The notes beneath the pieces are model-generated. The model made no database searches, had not been told where the DNA came from, and was given only the letters and a program-made list of their open reading frames with translations. From positions 13,303,777 to 13,367,776 of the forward strand of contig CM055828.1 in NCBI GenBank assembly GCA_029582265.1: a DNA stretch of 64,000 nt, written 5' to 3'. A program made the position numbers and the translations under genes. The stretch comes from Zoroaster sp. YZ-2022. Lineage: Eukaryota; Echinodermata; Asteroidea; Forcipulatida; Zoroasteridae. Position 1 is the stretch's first letter. Every line of letters begins with the position of its first letter. Shown one piece after another: positions 19,744-31,211 of the stretch.

Positions 19744-20364
19744 AGTATATTCAGTATGGGCCTCATTAGAGACAGAGAAAACTGCCCAATATGAGTACCA
19801 GGGTATAAGTGAACGTCATCAATAGTGGGGTTCATAATGCGCACTATCGCGTGACCATCGTGTGCCGGGGAAAGCGTACGGGCCATAGCAACAGCGGATA
19901 CAGAGGGATTATAGTCAGGTTCAAAAACACCAGCGTAACCATCAGGGATGTAACCATGCACTGGGGACTCGAGTGCAACTGAGACATTAGCTTAATTCTG
20001 ACATAGCAGGTAATGTGATAGGGGACAAAACCTGAACATCACAACAGGGGAAACTCACTAAGGGAATTGACTGAGTACCAAAGTCAATCGTACCACTTTT
20101 TAAATTAATGACCATCCGGTGGGCACAAAGGAAATCCCAACCAAAAATAAGTTTCCTTCAAATACCACGCACGACCTGGAACGTATGGGATGCAGTGGAG
20201 GACCTAATACGAATGGTTGCAGATATTTGACCAATATTATCCAGAGGTTGGCCAGTAACAGAAAGGGTGTTCACATAACGTTTAGTAAGGGGTTTCATGC
20301 GGAAATCATCTCTAATAATCGAAACATCAGCACCTGTGTCTACGAACGCGAGAACATTTTGCAT
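19719..20364 (-). pseudogene. Ty3/gypsy G1: aspartic protease and linker to RT
   Basis: The protease active-site block reads LAFVDTGADVSIIRDDF near 20310-20360, with the conserved D-T-G-A. The linker toward RT (AMARTLSPAHDGHAIVRIMNP, 19719-19961) matches the region between protease and RT in gypsy elements. Stops and frame changes fall between 19961 and 20158. Protease matures Gag and Pol. Confidence 0.85.
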
Positions 20365-21681
20365 CCTCTACTACAACCGGAATGTAAGCGTGAAGCTGTT
20401 GAGCAGGAGGAGTGGAAACAAACGGAGTTGAGGAGGAGTTGATGTCAGAGGATGGAGGAAGTGATGAAGGTACATAACTTGGGACCACTGGTGGAGCATT
20501 AGTTAGAGAAGGGTCCGTTTCGCTAACTACTGGCAGTTTTCCTGGTTCTGAATGTTGGGGTTGGAGGTGAACGTTACGCAACGGGGGCTGGGGCTAGTAG
20601 GGGGACGAGGGGTGCGATTATCAGAACGGCGGCCTGGGGATCGACCACGGGACGAATTGGAGGCGGACTGATACCGATCACGGCTAAGAAAGTGACCATA
20701 CCGACCGCGTCGATCACGACTATCCCGACGATCTCGATTGGAACGATAGGAATCACGGTAGTTACTGGTATCCCGGTAGTACAGTCACAACGAGGATATA
20801 GAGAGTCACGGGGAGAACGTGGATAGGGGCTAGTATGACGGGGATACTCATGAGACGGGGACGGGGACGGGGAACGATGTCGAGCACTATATGACGAAGA
20901 TGAGAAATCGGGATTGCGAGCGCGCGAGGATCTAGTGAACTGTGATTCTAAGTGTCCAAGGCGAGCATCAAGTTTTTCAAGAAGCTGCACCAGGGAGGAT
21001 TCAACAGCATTGACGGCGGCAGTGGGCGGGGCTGGGATAGGGTTGACAAGAGGGGAATGAGGCTGGAATGACTGGGGAATGAAATGGGCAGAAGTGTGAG
21101 GGGAAGGTGGCAGAGAGACCTGAGTGGCTTCATAGGCACGCTCAATTTGCATCGCCAAGTGTAGTGCAGTGTCCAGAGTTGTGACGCCGCACTCATGAAT
21201 TTTGAGCTGGAGATAGGGGGATAACCCAGCGACAAAACGGCGGAATTTTTCCCCGTTTGTGGCTGTTTTGCCGTAATCTGGGAAGGCTTCGTGAACCAGC
21301 CGACTGATTTCGGCACCAAAAACTTCAAGGACCTCACCAGGGAGGCGGGAGCGAGCATTAATACATGTTTGAAATTTCTGAATCGATTGATGTCTAACAA
21401 AAACCGATCGAAGGGCAGACTTCACCTTATCATAGTCCGCCTCCACATCGTCGGATAAGCTATCCCACAACGTGAAGGCAGCACCGCTTTAATCGAGCGG
21501 GAAGGATGGCCGACAATTGGGGTTGATGGGAACGGGCAGCGGCATTAATGGCTACCTGCAGCCGGCGGCACCAGATACTAAAGTCTTCGGAGCCGTCAAC
21601 AGAAAATGGGGCAGGAAGGTCCGCTTTAAAATAAGGAAATTGGGTAGTGGAGCTAGTGGGTGGACATGGTGGAGGGGACAT
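20365..21681 (-). pseudogene. Ty3/gypsy G1: gag
   Basis: ATG 21681 begins a frame (FKADLPAPFSVDGSEDFSIW) that shifts near 21465 into MWDSLSDDVEADYDKVKSAL...FVRHQSIQKFQ and LPGEVLEVFGAEISRLV, typical capsid-domain sequence of Ty3/gypsy Gag. A Ser/Arg/Tyr-rich nucleocapsid region follows (20600-20950) and shifts frame again near 20760. No zinc knuckle is visible; the RS-rich tail may bind RNA instead. A Pro/Ser-rich stretch (20365-20581) joins it to protease. Confidence 0.85.
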
Positions 21682-22580
21682 TGATAAGGTTCAATCAACA
21701 AAAATAAGTGGAAGTTACAAAGAAAGGAAAATAAAATATACAAAAAGAAATAAAATGGGCAGACAATATGCCAAGTGAACTCGACACTAAAAAATGTGAA
21801 ATGTACTTGTATGCATAAAATGAGATAGAAATACACACAACAATAATCAAGTGTAAAACAGATTAAACTTGCGGTATGTGGAGCTGGAAAAAGCTGCAGG
21901 CATCAGAACGCTCACGAAGGAGGATCGCACAAAACACGAAATGTCTGACGCAGTTCATAAACAAAGTGAAGTCCAAAAAAATGATGAGGACCAGAGCACA
22001 GAAAATGGACAAGTCCGAAGAAGGCAGAAGAACTTGAAGAAACAAGGCGCAGTGACGAGGTTATAAACGATGCAAAGTCAGAAGAAACTGAAGAACAGTG
22101 TACGGAGAAGTGGAAAAAGTCCGAAGAAAGCTAGAAGTCAGAAGAATTTGAAGAGAAGCAGTGAAGATAGGGTATCGAGGAGCAGTCCAAACGAAAAACT
22201 GGAAGATTACATCATACCCTGGGTGGGCGCACGGTTACTGCAGACAAGCGTGGCTAGAACTCGAGGCAGAACGGCAAGGGACAGGGGCAGGACGATGCTG
22301 AAGATACTGGGCTGTTCGGCAGGGCAATCAGAAAGAAAACCTGTCGCTATAGTGGGTGGCTTATACATCAGGGGAATCAGGGGAAACAAGCTCGAAGAAT
22401 AGTAGAAAGTGCAGAAAACTGGAACATGTAATATTGTGAAGTGAAAAAAACTTGCAGAAACTGGAAGATGACACAGACAATGTCGGTTGCCAAACGTGTG
22501 CATTAAGCAAATAATCAGTAGAGGAGAAGCAAGCAAGTAGCAGAAAGGAGGGCAGTCGGATGGCTTGTGGCAGGTCAAAA
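21682..22580 (-). other. Leader of Ty3/gypsy G1 between PBS and gag
   Basis: This 900-bp stretch has no recognisable protein. Bases 21950-22200 are purine-rich on the plus strand with recurrent GAAGTCAGAAGAA-like units, so pyrimidine-rich in the leader RNA. I see nothing else in it. Confidence 0.6.
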
Positions 22581-22593
22581 ACCGCTGCTACCA
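22581..22593 (-). other. Candidate primer-binding site of G1
   Basis: On the minus strand TGGTAGCAGCGGT begins two bases after a GTTACA LTR end. TGG start and spacing are right for a tRNA primer site. The tRNA identity is not resolved by eye. Confidence 0.65.
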
Positions 22594-22595
22594 AA

Positions 22596-22787
22596 TGTAA
22601 CACTTAAAAATTAGGGGTGCTACACGATGAAGAAAATACACTTATAAGAGAAGCTTCTTAGGTTGTACGAATATTTTATTTATTTCTCCGTGGCTATAAC
22701 AAGAAGTACAAAATCTATTCTTATACTCAAAACTGACTGTAGGGTCGCAAAGTTATTGGACTACATTAGCAACAGACGGCGAACGTA
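22596..22787 (-). repeat. Part of the G1 5' LTR
   Basis: The plus strand begins TGTAACACTTAAAAATTAGG, i.e. the minus strand ends in GTTACA before the PBS, the expected LTR end. A foldback element is inserted at 22794, and the far end of the LTR past 23446 cannot be fixed without the second LTR. TTATAAG near 22640 could be its TATA box. Confidence 0.6.
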
Positions 22788-22813
22788 GTTTTGTACGGAA
22801 GCGTAGGACCGCC

Positions 22814-23073
22814 ATGGGCGGATCCAGAACATTTTTTAGGGGGGGGGCTGAGAATCAAAAACAATTATTTTTCAGTACTACAAAAATTACAATGAAGTAC
22901 CGTAATCAAAGGGAGAGAAAAACAAAGCACACTGTGGGAATGGGTGTGCGTTCTCCCCTCCCCTCCCCCCTCTCTCTCTTGTTCTCTCCCTTTTATTTTT
23001 TATTTTAATTTTTTTTAACGATTTTAGGGGGGGGGGGGGCTACAGCCCCCTTAGCCCCCCTGGATCCGCCAAT
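22814..23073. mobile_element. 260-bp hAT-like MITE
   Basis: Ends are ATGGGCGGATCCAG and CTGGATCCGCCAAT, with a G run inside the left end and a C run inside the right. GACCGCC precedes (22807-22813) and follows (23074-23080); sharing of the next A makes the duplication 7 or 8 bp. Removing it joins the left arm of the surrounding foldback element perfectly. Confidence 0.88.
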
Positions 23074-23099
23074 GACCGCCACATGCATAAAAAAATCTC

Positions 23100-23397
23100 G
23101 CTCTTATCGTGTACGTACACGATAATTATCGTGTACGTACATGATAACTTATCATGTACGTACACGATAACTTTAAACTTATCGTGTATGTACACGATAA
23201 CTATAATGTACATACACGATAACTTTAAACTTATCGTGTACGGACACGATGATTTATCGTGTACGTACACGATGATTTATCGTGTACGTACACGACAGTT
23301 ATCGTGTACCTACACGATAACTTTGGACTTATCGTGTACATACACGATAGTTATCGTGTACATACACGATAGTTATCGTGTACATACACGATAAGAG
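23100..23397. repeat. Tandem array of about a dozen ATCGTGTACGTACACGAT palindromes
   Basis: Each unit is an 18-bp palindrome, perfect or with one or two changes (GTACATAC, GTACGGAC, GTACCTAC), separated by TAACTTTAAACTT, TGATTT or TAGTT spacers. Some longer groups (palindrome plus TTTAAACTT spacer) repeat as a higher-order unit. Confidence 0.92.
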
Positions 23398-23445
23398 CGA
23401 GATTTTTTTCTATTCATGTGGCGGTACTACGCTTCCGTAGTTTTG

Positions 23446-25342
23446 AGGTGTTCACGGTTGTGCGAATGCTGCGCTCACAATCGGTTCCACTTTGACCCAT
23501 CCGTCCCCGGCCCCAAATGTTCGCGCGAACGTTTGCGATACATTCGCGCAAGCGGAACGCAGCCCTGTAGGCTATACCATTAATTGTAGGCTATACCATT
23601 AATGCGACAGGGCAAAAAAAAATTGCGAAACGGTTTAATATTTAAATTTGCATACCTTTTATCATAATTTAATTAACCATTAATAATCACAGCGAAAAAC
23701 ACAACTCTCACATTTTTCAAAATATTTTGTAAAACTGAAAATGTTAATGTAACTCTTAATGAAATGACACCCCTGAATTGCAACAAGAACAGTGTCAACA
23801 AACAGAAGATTCTGTAAAAATTTTACCGTTGACCATCTGACTTTTTTCCCCTAATGTGAATAAAATGTTGATTTACCTTTCAAGAGAGTTTTACGGAAAT
23901 CTGACCCTTGCCGATATTTTGAGATTTCTAACGTAAATGATTCAGAAAATGTTGTTGCCAAGGCGTTATAATACACGTACATGCACACGTTTGCAACGCG
24001 CGAGAGAATGTTATTGACGCACACTAGCTATTTGAACCGTGCATACGTGCTTACACACAGTCAATGTACCCGTCGTCTATACGCGCACCACGATGTTCAC
24101 CACGCGCATCGGCGTTTGCAAATGAGACATATATAGCTGCGTTGGTGGCGCACTTTTGTCCCAACCCTTCCTCCCCCCGAGGAGGATATAGTTATTTATT
24201 TACACTAGGTTCACAGGGACTAGTTTTTAGGGGATGTCACCCCTCACATAATACCGTTGCAAGAGTTACAGCAACAAATCCTACGTTATCGTCAGCTCCT
24301 AAAACTAGGAACTCATCAGTTGCAGTAGCGCATCACCGTCAACGCGACTCTGACAACAATACTCAGAGCTCTCATCACCAAAGCTCTGCTCTCAGTCGCC
24401 ACGGCAATCGCGCTCCTTACTGTGACGAAACGGTGGTAGGGCTCTGATCACGCATGCGCGCGCAGGCAGAGCGCAGTACCCATTGTGTGGGCCCGGTCCA
24501 TGTGCATGTGAGTGAGCGAGTCGCGTGACCATATTTTCGCGGGCACTTGTTGTTATGTTGAGCGCTTGTTGCCGAGTGGTTGCAAAATTAAAGTGAGCTG
24601 TGTTGTTGCTGAGTTGTTGCCGAGTGAATTAATCCAGTGCTGAGGTATAGCGGATTTGAAGCCCGACACGTGCGCTGCGTGGACGTACAGCAAGGCGTTT
24701 TTTTCTTTCTTTTTTGTTAAATTTTTTTTAATGCAAGTTCGCCCTAAACAAGGCTAAAAAGCCACTCTTGGTAAGGGGCTACAAGAAGAAAACCTAGAAT
24801 ATGAAAATAACTCAGGGGGACTGAAGGTAGGAATTGATATTCCTCTTAAAACTGTCTAGATTGTAAGGCGTTATTGTGTTGTACAGCGTAGCGGAGGTAG
24901 GAAGGTTTAGCTGGCGTGATCAGTGACGTTGGTTGTAAATTATTACAATTAGGCAGATTTTAGGACTGTTTGGGGTAGGACTGTTGTGGGAACGTGAGTG
25001 AGCATGAGTTTTGGACCTGTTATTTGGCAGGCTGAGAGGACAGGAAGGTTGAGGATTGCATGCTATTTGTTGTACACCTCTGGTGGGATTGACGGTGTAT
25101 TGTGGTCCTATTACCTTTATGTTTGCTAGTAGCGCTCTGGGTTCCTGTGCCGGGTTATGGTGATCCTCAGGTGTAATCAACCCCATCAGATAATCTGTTA
25201 TTGACATTTCACTTGATCTTTATTGTGGTTAATATTTTATAACCAGTTGTGAGGTATACCTGTTTCAGGGCTAAGCTGGCAGCAAGCTAGTCTAGTTGAG
25301 GTAGGCCTATACTGGTTTTGAGATACGTGGTGAGGTTTACCA
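23446..25342. other. No recognised gene
   Basis: Features seen: CGTTCGCGCGAACG palindrome near 23520; a 19-bp direct duplication TGTAGGCTATACCATTAAT at 23567-23605; a CG-rich patch at 24400-24560 that could be a promoter or old element end; several TTGTTGCCGAGTG-like direct repeats at 24545-24625. The 128-codon open frame at 24064-24447 has no protein-like features I trust. Confidence 0.5.
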
Positions 25343-26760
25343 CTTCAGTTCAGTTCAGTTCTTTAATATTTTCCACACTTATCAAAATATACATTATGGA
25401 TATAAGTAAACATACAATAATCTTATAAGGGTTATAGCAATAATAATAGATGGATAGTAATAATAAATAGTAATAAGATGCAGAGAAATTAAATGCATGT
25501 GGAAGGAGGTCCTTAAGAAGCAATGCTTGTCTAGTAAGGACCCCCAGATAAGTACAATAAACAAGGCGAGTGAACAATTTTATGTGTGGTTAAATATAAA
25601 CATACAAAACAAAACAAAGACAATCCCATGCATGTCGTTCTTGAAGCCCAAGCCACTACCCAAGAGTCAGTTAACCACTTACAAGTATTTACTCAACAAA
25701 GAGTCCTTAAATTTACGTTTGAAGGATATTAATGTAGGAGTACTTTTAAGATTACTATCTAGTGAATACCACAGCCTGGGACCTTCATGCTTAATCGTTC
25801 TATAAGAAAGTGTCGTACGGGCAAATGATTGATGAAATTCATTACATTGCCTTGTAAAATGACTGTGAACATCTTGATTTTTTGTAAACAAGGAACAAAT
25901 TGAATGTGGAAGATTATTAGAATTAAGTTTATACATGAAAACCCCAAGCTGTAGAAGATAAATGTCACTGATCTTAAGACTATTATGTTTGTAAAATAGA
26001 GGGTCACAGTGAGTTAAGTAATCAGTATGATTAATAATTCTAAAAGCTTTTTGTTAAGGATCAATAACCTGTTGATTTGAACTATTCCTGAATTTCCCCA
26101 TGCTAGAATGCCATCATTAATATAGGGCAAAATAAGTGCATTGTAGAGTGTAACCAGAACCTCCCTTGGGCAAAATGCTTAAGCTTATTAATAATTCCAA
26201 CATTTCTAGAAATAATTTTACATAAGTAATTAACATGTTGTTTCCAAGAGAGGTCTTGATCAATATTCAGACCTAAAAATTTAATACAATCAGTTCTAGG
26301 AATTTGATTATCGTCTATTAGATAGTCTGAAATGGATGAGTTACTTTCTTGCTGAATAACATAAAGTTAGTTTTTTTTAATATTGAGTGATAACTTGTTG
26401 GCCTTAATCCAACTAGAGATATTATTGAGTTCTGAATTAACAGTATCAAATGAGAGTACATTCAAATTAGAATGAGTATAAAATAAATTACTGTCATCAG
26501 CAAAAAGAATAAATGATAATAAGTTAGAGGATTTGTCAAAATCAATAATATAAATTGAAAATAACAGGGGTCCGAGGATTGATCATTGTGGAACACCGTG
26601 GGAAATTTCTGCAGGAGAGGAGACACAACCATTAATGGAAACAAATTGATGGCGTTTAGTGAGGTAATTCCTGAACCACTCCAAGGCAATACCTCTAATA
26701 CCATAATGAGCCAATTTAGACAAAAGAATCTCATGAGGTTATTCACACTGAGGTATATTG
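25343..26760 (-). pseudogene. 5'-truncated CR1-like LINE
   Basis: Reading leftwards on the minus strand, RT sequence begins near 26745 and passes HGVP (near 26600), then a box equivalent to FADDS (near 26500) and KANKLSLN (near 26390). It continues to a C-terminal part with HSHFTRQCNEFHQSFAR and LWYSLDSNLKSTPTLISFK at 25679-25936. Many frame changes. It ends in a GAACT/ACTGA repeat tail at 25343-25360. The clade call is by motif resemblance only. Confidence 0.78.
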
Positions 26761-27779
26761 TGAGGAGTGTGTATATATATATATATTAAGTAATTAAATT
26801 GTATTTAAAAAAGGTGGCCTTATCTTTGCCTTATCTTTGGCCTTATCTAAGACTTAAGGAGAATTATTAATCAGAATAAACCATATGATTACTGTCTTTG
26901 GAAACACTGCATCATTGTGAGGTTTATTGAGGTTTCTGGTAATTTCTCTAATTCCATTGAGGTATAATAATTCCCTTGGCTTAGTCCGCCGTTCATTAAA
27001 TACCCCCCTCCTTGCGTTTGGGTAGCCGCTCACCCGTGTGCAAGGTTAACAAATATTTTTGTTGGATAATAGGCGCTGGTCGGTGTCCCCGGTTCAGTAA
27101 GATCAGTCCCTTGGGTACCCTTCCGGCAGTCACTGCAGCCCCAATGCACGTGACGCACACTGTCCAATCGCTGCGCGCTGGGCGGAGACTAGCTGCTGCG
27201 GCCTGCTGCACTTTGCAGACGGGAGTGGGCAAGCTTTTATTAGTAGTATGTATGTATGTGGCTATAGTGCAGGCCTACATGTGGTGATGTATTAGTTTTT
27301 AAAGTCCGAGGACGGAGGTGCAACCGCGTCGGCCGTGTTGACACCCCGTGCGACACGGCCAAGGAGAGGGCGAAGAGACTCATCCGTAATATGGATAAAA
27401 ATTGAAACGGATTGAAGATAAGCTTGTACTTGAACAAGCAAGAGGGTGCCATTTTTTATGCATTGCAGTTCTAATTTCCCAAAAACATTGCCCAAAGACA
27501 TTATTTTGTATTCATAAAATACAAATCTTTCTAAAAATACACCGTAATAATAAGCACATTTAGGATTTAGGAAGACATTTCACTTTTAGCCAAATATCAT
27601 GTAAAAAATCTAAGGTTATCATGTAATTTTTTTTTTTTAACCCAACAAGTACTTTTGGGAGACATGATTCACTATCTCCCTAAAACACCATTATTTTATA
27701 AGCAATCCAGTATTATATGCATATTGTTGACATAAAAACACAATTATGGATGTACAACCTAGAATTGAGGCAATTCTCC
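26761..27779. other. No recognised gene
   Basis: Contains a short TA run (26771-26787), several TGAGGT repeats also seen on the other side of the LINE, and a GC-rich patch at 27000-27240. I see no motif that names a gene; open frames on the minus strand at 27240-27501 have no family I know. Confidence 0.45.
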
Positions 27780-28383
27780 CAGGGAGGACTAGCTCCACAG
27801 CCTTGGTGTAATTGAGCCTACAGACAGAAACAAGCTGTCGCAAAAGGGTTTGGCAAGAACACTGCTGGAGACCTCACAATTCATATGGGGACAAAAGTTA
27901 ACATGGTTACACCTGCCACTGTGGATTAAATTGTAACACGGGATGGAGGACCTGCGTGTGCATTGTTGACAGTACCGTAGCACTTACAGGGTTTGCTGAA
28001 GAGGAGCACAGAAAACTTAGAAACTGGACAACACAGCAAGGTAGCGAAATTACTTTCAGGATATTTTCTCTAAGGGCAATGCTGATATAGGAAGGATAAA
28101 TGAGGTGCAGCACAGAATTAACACAGGAGATGCTTCACCTATAAAACAGCGACCCAGGCGAGCACTGATTGACTGCCATGTTTATAATGTGACAAATAGA
28201 TTGATTCAACCAACAGAGAGTCCATGGGCCACTCCAGTTGTACTAGTTCAAAAGAAGGATGGCACCCAGAAATTATGTGTGGATTATCGTAAGCTGAATG
28301 AAATCACCATTAGGGACGCATATTTGATCCCAAGCATTGTTGACTCTTCAGATGTACCGAGGAGTGTATTGTTGGAATGTTAA
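27780..28383 (+). pseudogene. Ty3/gypsy relic: protease-RT linker and start of RT
   Basis: A decayed stretch leads into an open frame at 28105-28383 reading HRINTGDASPIKQRPRRA, ESPWATPVVLVQKKDG and LCVDYRKLNEITIRDAYLIP, RT motifs 1-2 of a gypsy element. The RT stops near 28350, before motif A, just ahead of the BEL 5' LTR. It differs from G1 and from the chromovirus, so it is a third, older gypsy family. Confidence 0.85.
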
Positions 28384-28387
28384 TATT

Positions 28388-29065
28388 TGTAAGATTTGAG
28401 GAATCTTACTTCCAATTGGTTTTATGTAATCACTCAGTATACCGCCCTCTTTAGTTAGATTAGTCTGTTTGAAGACTCTAGTCTGGTTCTGTTCATTACT
28501 TGCATCACACAGTTTATTTAGATAATAATCTAGACCTTCTTGCAACATGTACAAACACAGTACAACTCCATTAGATAGACAACTTACATGTAAGGAAGAG
28601 AAAGTTTGATCTTTATATTTCCTTGAGATTTGTCCAAATACTTGACAGAGATTAGATTGACATGCAGATTTGATTAGTTTATATCTAGAGACTGCATATT
28701 TCCATTCCTTTGGACCGAGCAACATAAGATTCCTGTGATTTATTCATTGTTTAAATCGGACGCAAAACAGTGGAATTTGTTAAGTATTCTGAGATGATGG
28801 TAGATTAGAAAGATTTATTGATAATCAGCATGATTTGGTATTGATTTACATTTACTTATATTACACAAGTTTCACAAGGGATTTTGTTTTAAAGGGATTT
28901 ACTTAAAGGGGCAGTTTATGGGTAAAGTTTGTTTACATTTTAGATATTGTATTTTCCATAGATTTCGAACCCGACCCGAGTATATTGATGTAACCTACCC
29001 GTAGAGTTGCAATAAAGGAGTTTGGAAACTGAATAAAGTTCGAGTGACACAGGTCAAATCTTACA
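28388..29065 (+). repeat. BEL 5' LTR
   Basis: Starts TGTAAGATTTGAGGAATCTT and ends CAAATCTTACA. By eye it differs from the 3' LTR by about nine substitutions and a 3-bp indel, i.e. about 98-99% identity. A candidate primer site (TGGGCGCAACC) lies about 20 bases downstream. Confidence 0.95.
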
Positions 29066-29207
29066 TTCGAAATACTCTGCAACTGGGCGCAACCAGACAA
29101 TGACTTCACCCCTTTGATGTATACAAGAGCAAACAGGTGAGACCGTTTCATTTTAACTGATCACTGAGCTAGATGAGAATAACACGCACAACTCTACATC
29201 CTCCGAC

Positions 29208-30332
29208 ATGGCGCATACCGAGATGAAGAAGATGAGAGGCCTTGCGAAAGGAAGCTTCACTCGAATCTGCCGCTCCATTGACACTGCAATTGCACAGAGC
29301 AAACCAGTAGAGTATATCGACATGCTCGCATCTGACTTGAAGTCTGCCTGTGATACTGTTTATGCTAAGCATGAAGAGTTCATCCTGCGTGCTGACGGTG
29401 AGGTCACTGATGATGATGAGTGGATTTCCACAATAGAACAGAGATACGATGAAGTCGGAGAGGTGTTGATGAATTACAAGATCCAAATCAAAAGAGATCA
29501 GACAGACGCCTCCAAAATACAGCAGACACAACATGAGAATGAGGTTAAGCAAACATCAATATACAAAGCAAGAAATCTGCGAAATGTTCACGAAGCAGAT
29601 TTCCGACAGCATTGTAAGGGAATTTCGACGTTCATCGAGAACGAATCAGTTGATGCCGTGAAAACTGGTAAGAGAGATCTGAAACAGCTAATGGAAGAAA
29701 CGAAAACAGCTCACATGGAATACATCACGATGTTACCATCGGACCAGTTTGAAAGCGAGAATATATGGCTCCTATACCAATCCGTGAGTCATACAACGAA
29801 GTAAGTGATGCAATCGGCAAATTTCTAGATGGTCATACAGCTTCTTCATCCCCATCTCAGAGTGAGAAGAAAGCTAAACATGGTTTTCACCTTGAGAAGA
29901 TGCGTCTACCAGTCTTTGACGGTGACATTCGAAACTATCCAAGATTTCGCTCCGACTTCAAAAAATTCATCCAGCCAGAGACGACGGAAGATCAATCTGC
30001 CTTCGTTCTACGCAGATCATTGGGTGAGAAGCCACTGTAAGTGATTGGTGCCATAGATGATGACGTCACCGAAATTTGGAAGAGGCTAGATGAGCGGTAT
30101 GGGGATCCCATTAAGATGGCGGACTCCATCATGCGAGATTTCGAAAAAATTAGACCAGTGAAAGATGGAGATGACAAGAGATTCGTTGAATTAGTCGACA
30201 CCGTCGAAAAGAGCTACAATGATCTGATGAAGGCTGCGATGGAGCGAGAGATATCTAACACTAGAGTTGTTGGAGATATAGAGCGAAGGTTACCCCCCAT
30301 AGTGCGGAGAGAGTGGTCAAGATCCCTTTATG
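29208..30332 (+). pseudogene. BEL gag, N-terminal part
   Basis: ATG 29208 starts a frame of 198 codons (MRGLAKGSFTRICRSID, KHEEFILRADGEVTDDDEW) that passes to another frame near 29765. The new frame continues with HLEKMRLPVFDGDIRNYPRF and IGAIDDDVTEIWKRLDERYG, the DUF1759-type Gag region of BEL/Pao elements. TAA at 30038-30040 interrupts it. The chromovirus composite cuts the gene within RREWSRSLY at 30332; it resumes at 40643. Gag would form the particle. Confidence 0.9.
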
Positions 30333-30342
30333 TTATGCCATA

Positions 30343-30611
30343 TGTTATGGCTTTAAACTAGCCAAACCGGAAACAATCTGACTCAAATAAATTACTAAGT
30401 ATACAAAATAAGCTTTACGACAATAATTTATTTTTAACGTAAATAAACTCACATACCAACAAAATGAATGGGTACGGTGGCGGCACCTACGCCTAGGTCA
30501 GCCCGACAGCTACTCATCATTCAAAAGCCGTGCCCAAGTATATAAAGTCTAATCACCCTAATTACTATGCAAAATATTACTGCGCTACATTCAAGAAGTA
30601 GTTCCATAACA
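30343..30611 (-). repeat. Extra chromovirus LTR, inverted
   Basis: Minus-strand copy of the 264-bp LTR, starting TGTTATGGAACTAC and ending GCCATAACA, a few bases different from the other two copies. Confidence 0.93.
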
Positions 30612-31211
30612 TATGTTCCCCATTCGAAGAATCGACTCCGGCGATTCCTGAAAGTTTCCAACTGGGGATTTATATTTATTCCCCTTTTTATAATTTTCAA
30701 TAACAAACTAAATATTCAAACAACCTCTAGAAAGTGATAAAAAGTATTTTCAAGCTTAGCGGGAAGTCACATGAATACGACATCCGTAATCCAAAACTTC
30801 TACTGATGTTACGATTGCTGGCCAGGCTTATTTTACGTAGATATTCAAAGACTACTTCTGTCAAATTCATGATGACTATAAACTCGCTAGTAGAAATAAA
30901 CCAATTATTAAAAACTGCAGTAAACATGGTTATTTTGCGCATATAGGAGATCTCAAGATTGATTGAAAACGGCGTCTGAATTTTGATATAAGAACATTTT
31001 AAATTATCCTTTTATAACGACATAAACTGAAAACTCATTTATATACACGTCTATATTCCGGTACCTCTCACAAAAATTAATTCACAAGAATAACAAAATA
31101 ATACAAACACTTTTGTCAAGTTTTAAAACGGAGTCATTATTTGACATCAATGGAATAATAATTAGAGGTAAGCAATTTAAAACGACGCATTATGTAATAC
31201 TAATATAGCAA

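Larger units (their letters stand above)
22794..23439. mobile_element. Foldback/MITE with palindrome array, inserted in the G1 LTR
   Basis: Inverted ends TACGGAAGCGTAGKACCGCC...AAAAAATCTCGCTCTTATCG are seen at both sides, about 50 bp long. GTTTTG is duplicated at 22788-22793 and 23440-23445. The middle is an array of palindromes (23100-23397). A hAT-like MITE interrupts the left arm after ACCGCC. Non-coding; both strands give similar open frames because the array is self-complementary. Confidence 0.85.

Noticed and set aside
22361..22603. Open frames in the G1 leader as genes
   Set aside because: They come from compositionally biased pyrimidine-rich leader sequence between PBS and gag.
23040..23394. 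Repetitive open frames on both strands reading TYTIIIVYVHD-like peptides
   Set aside because: Self-complementary palindrome array makes both strands open; not protein-like.
23100..23397. Palindromic repeats with short spacers as CRISPR-like
   Set aside because: Spacers are themselves repeated and the array is bounded by inverted ends and a target duplication, so it is the core of a foldback element.
24064..24447. 128-codon open frame as a host gene
   Set aside because: Low-complexity, His/Ser/Arg-rich translation, no domain, no convincing promoter or splice context.
27240..27501. Minus-strand open frames near 27.3 kb as a gene
   Set aside because: Two overlapping frames of similar length with no domain; neither has support over the other.
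29765..30040. Programmed frameshift in BEL gag
   Set aside because: No slippery heptamer seen at the frame change and BEL elements normally have one frame; treated as decay.
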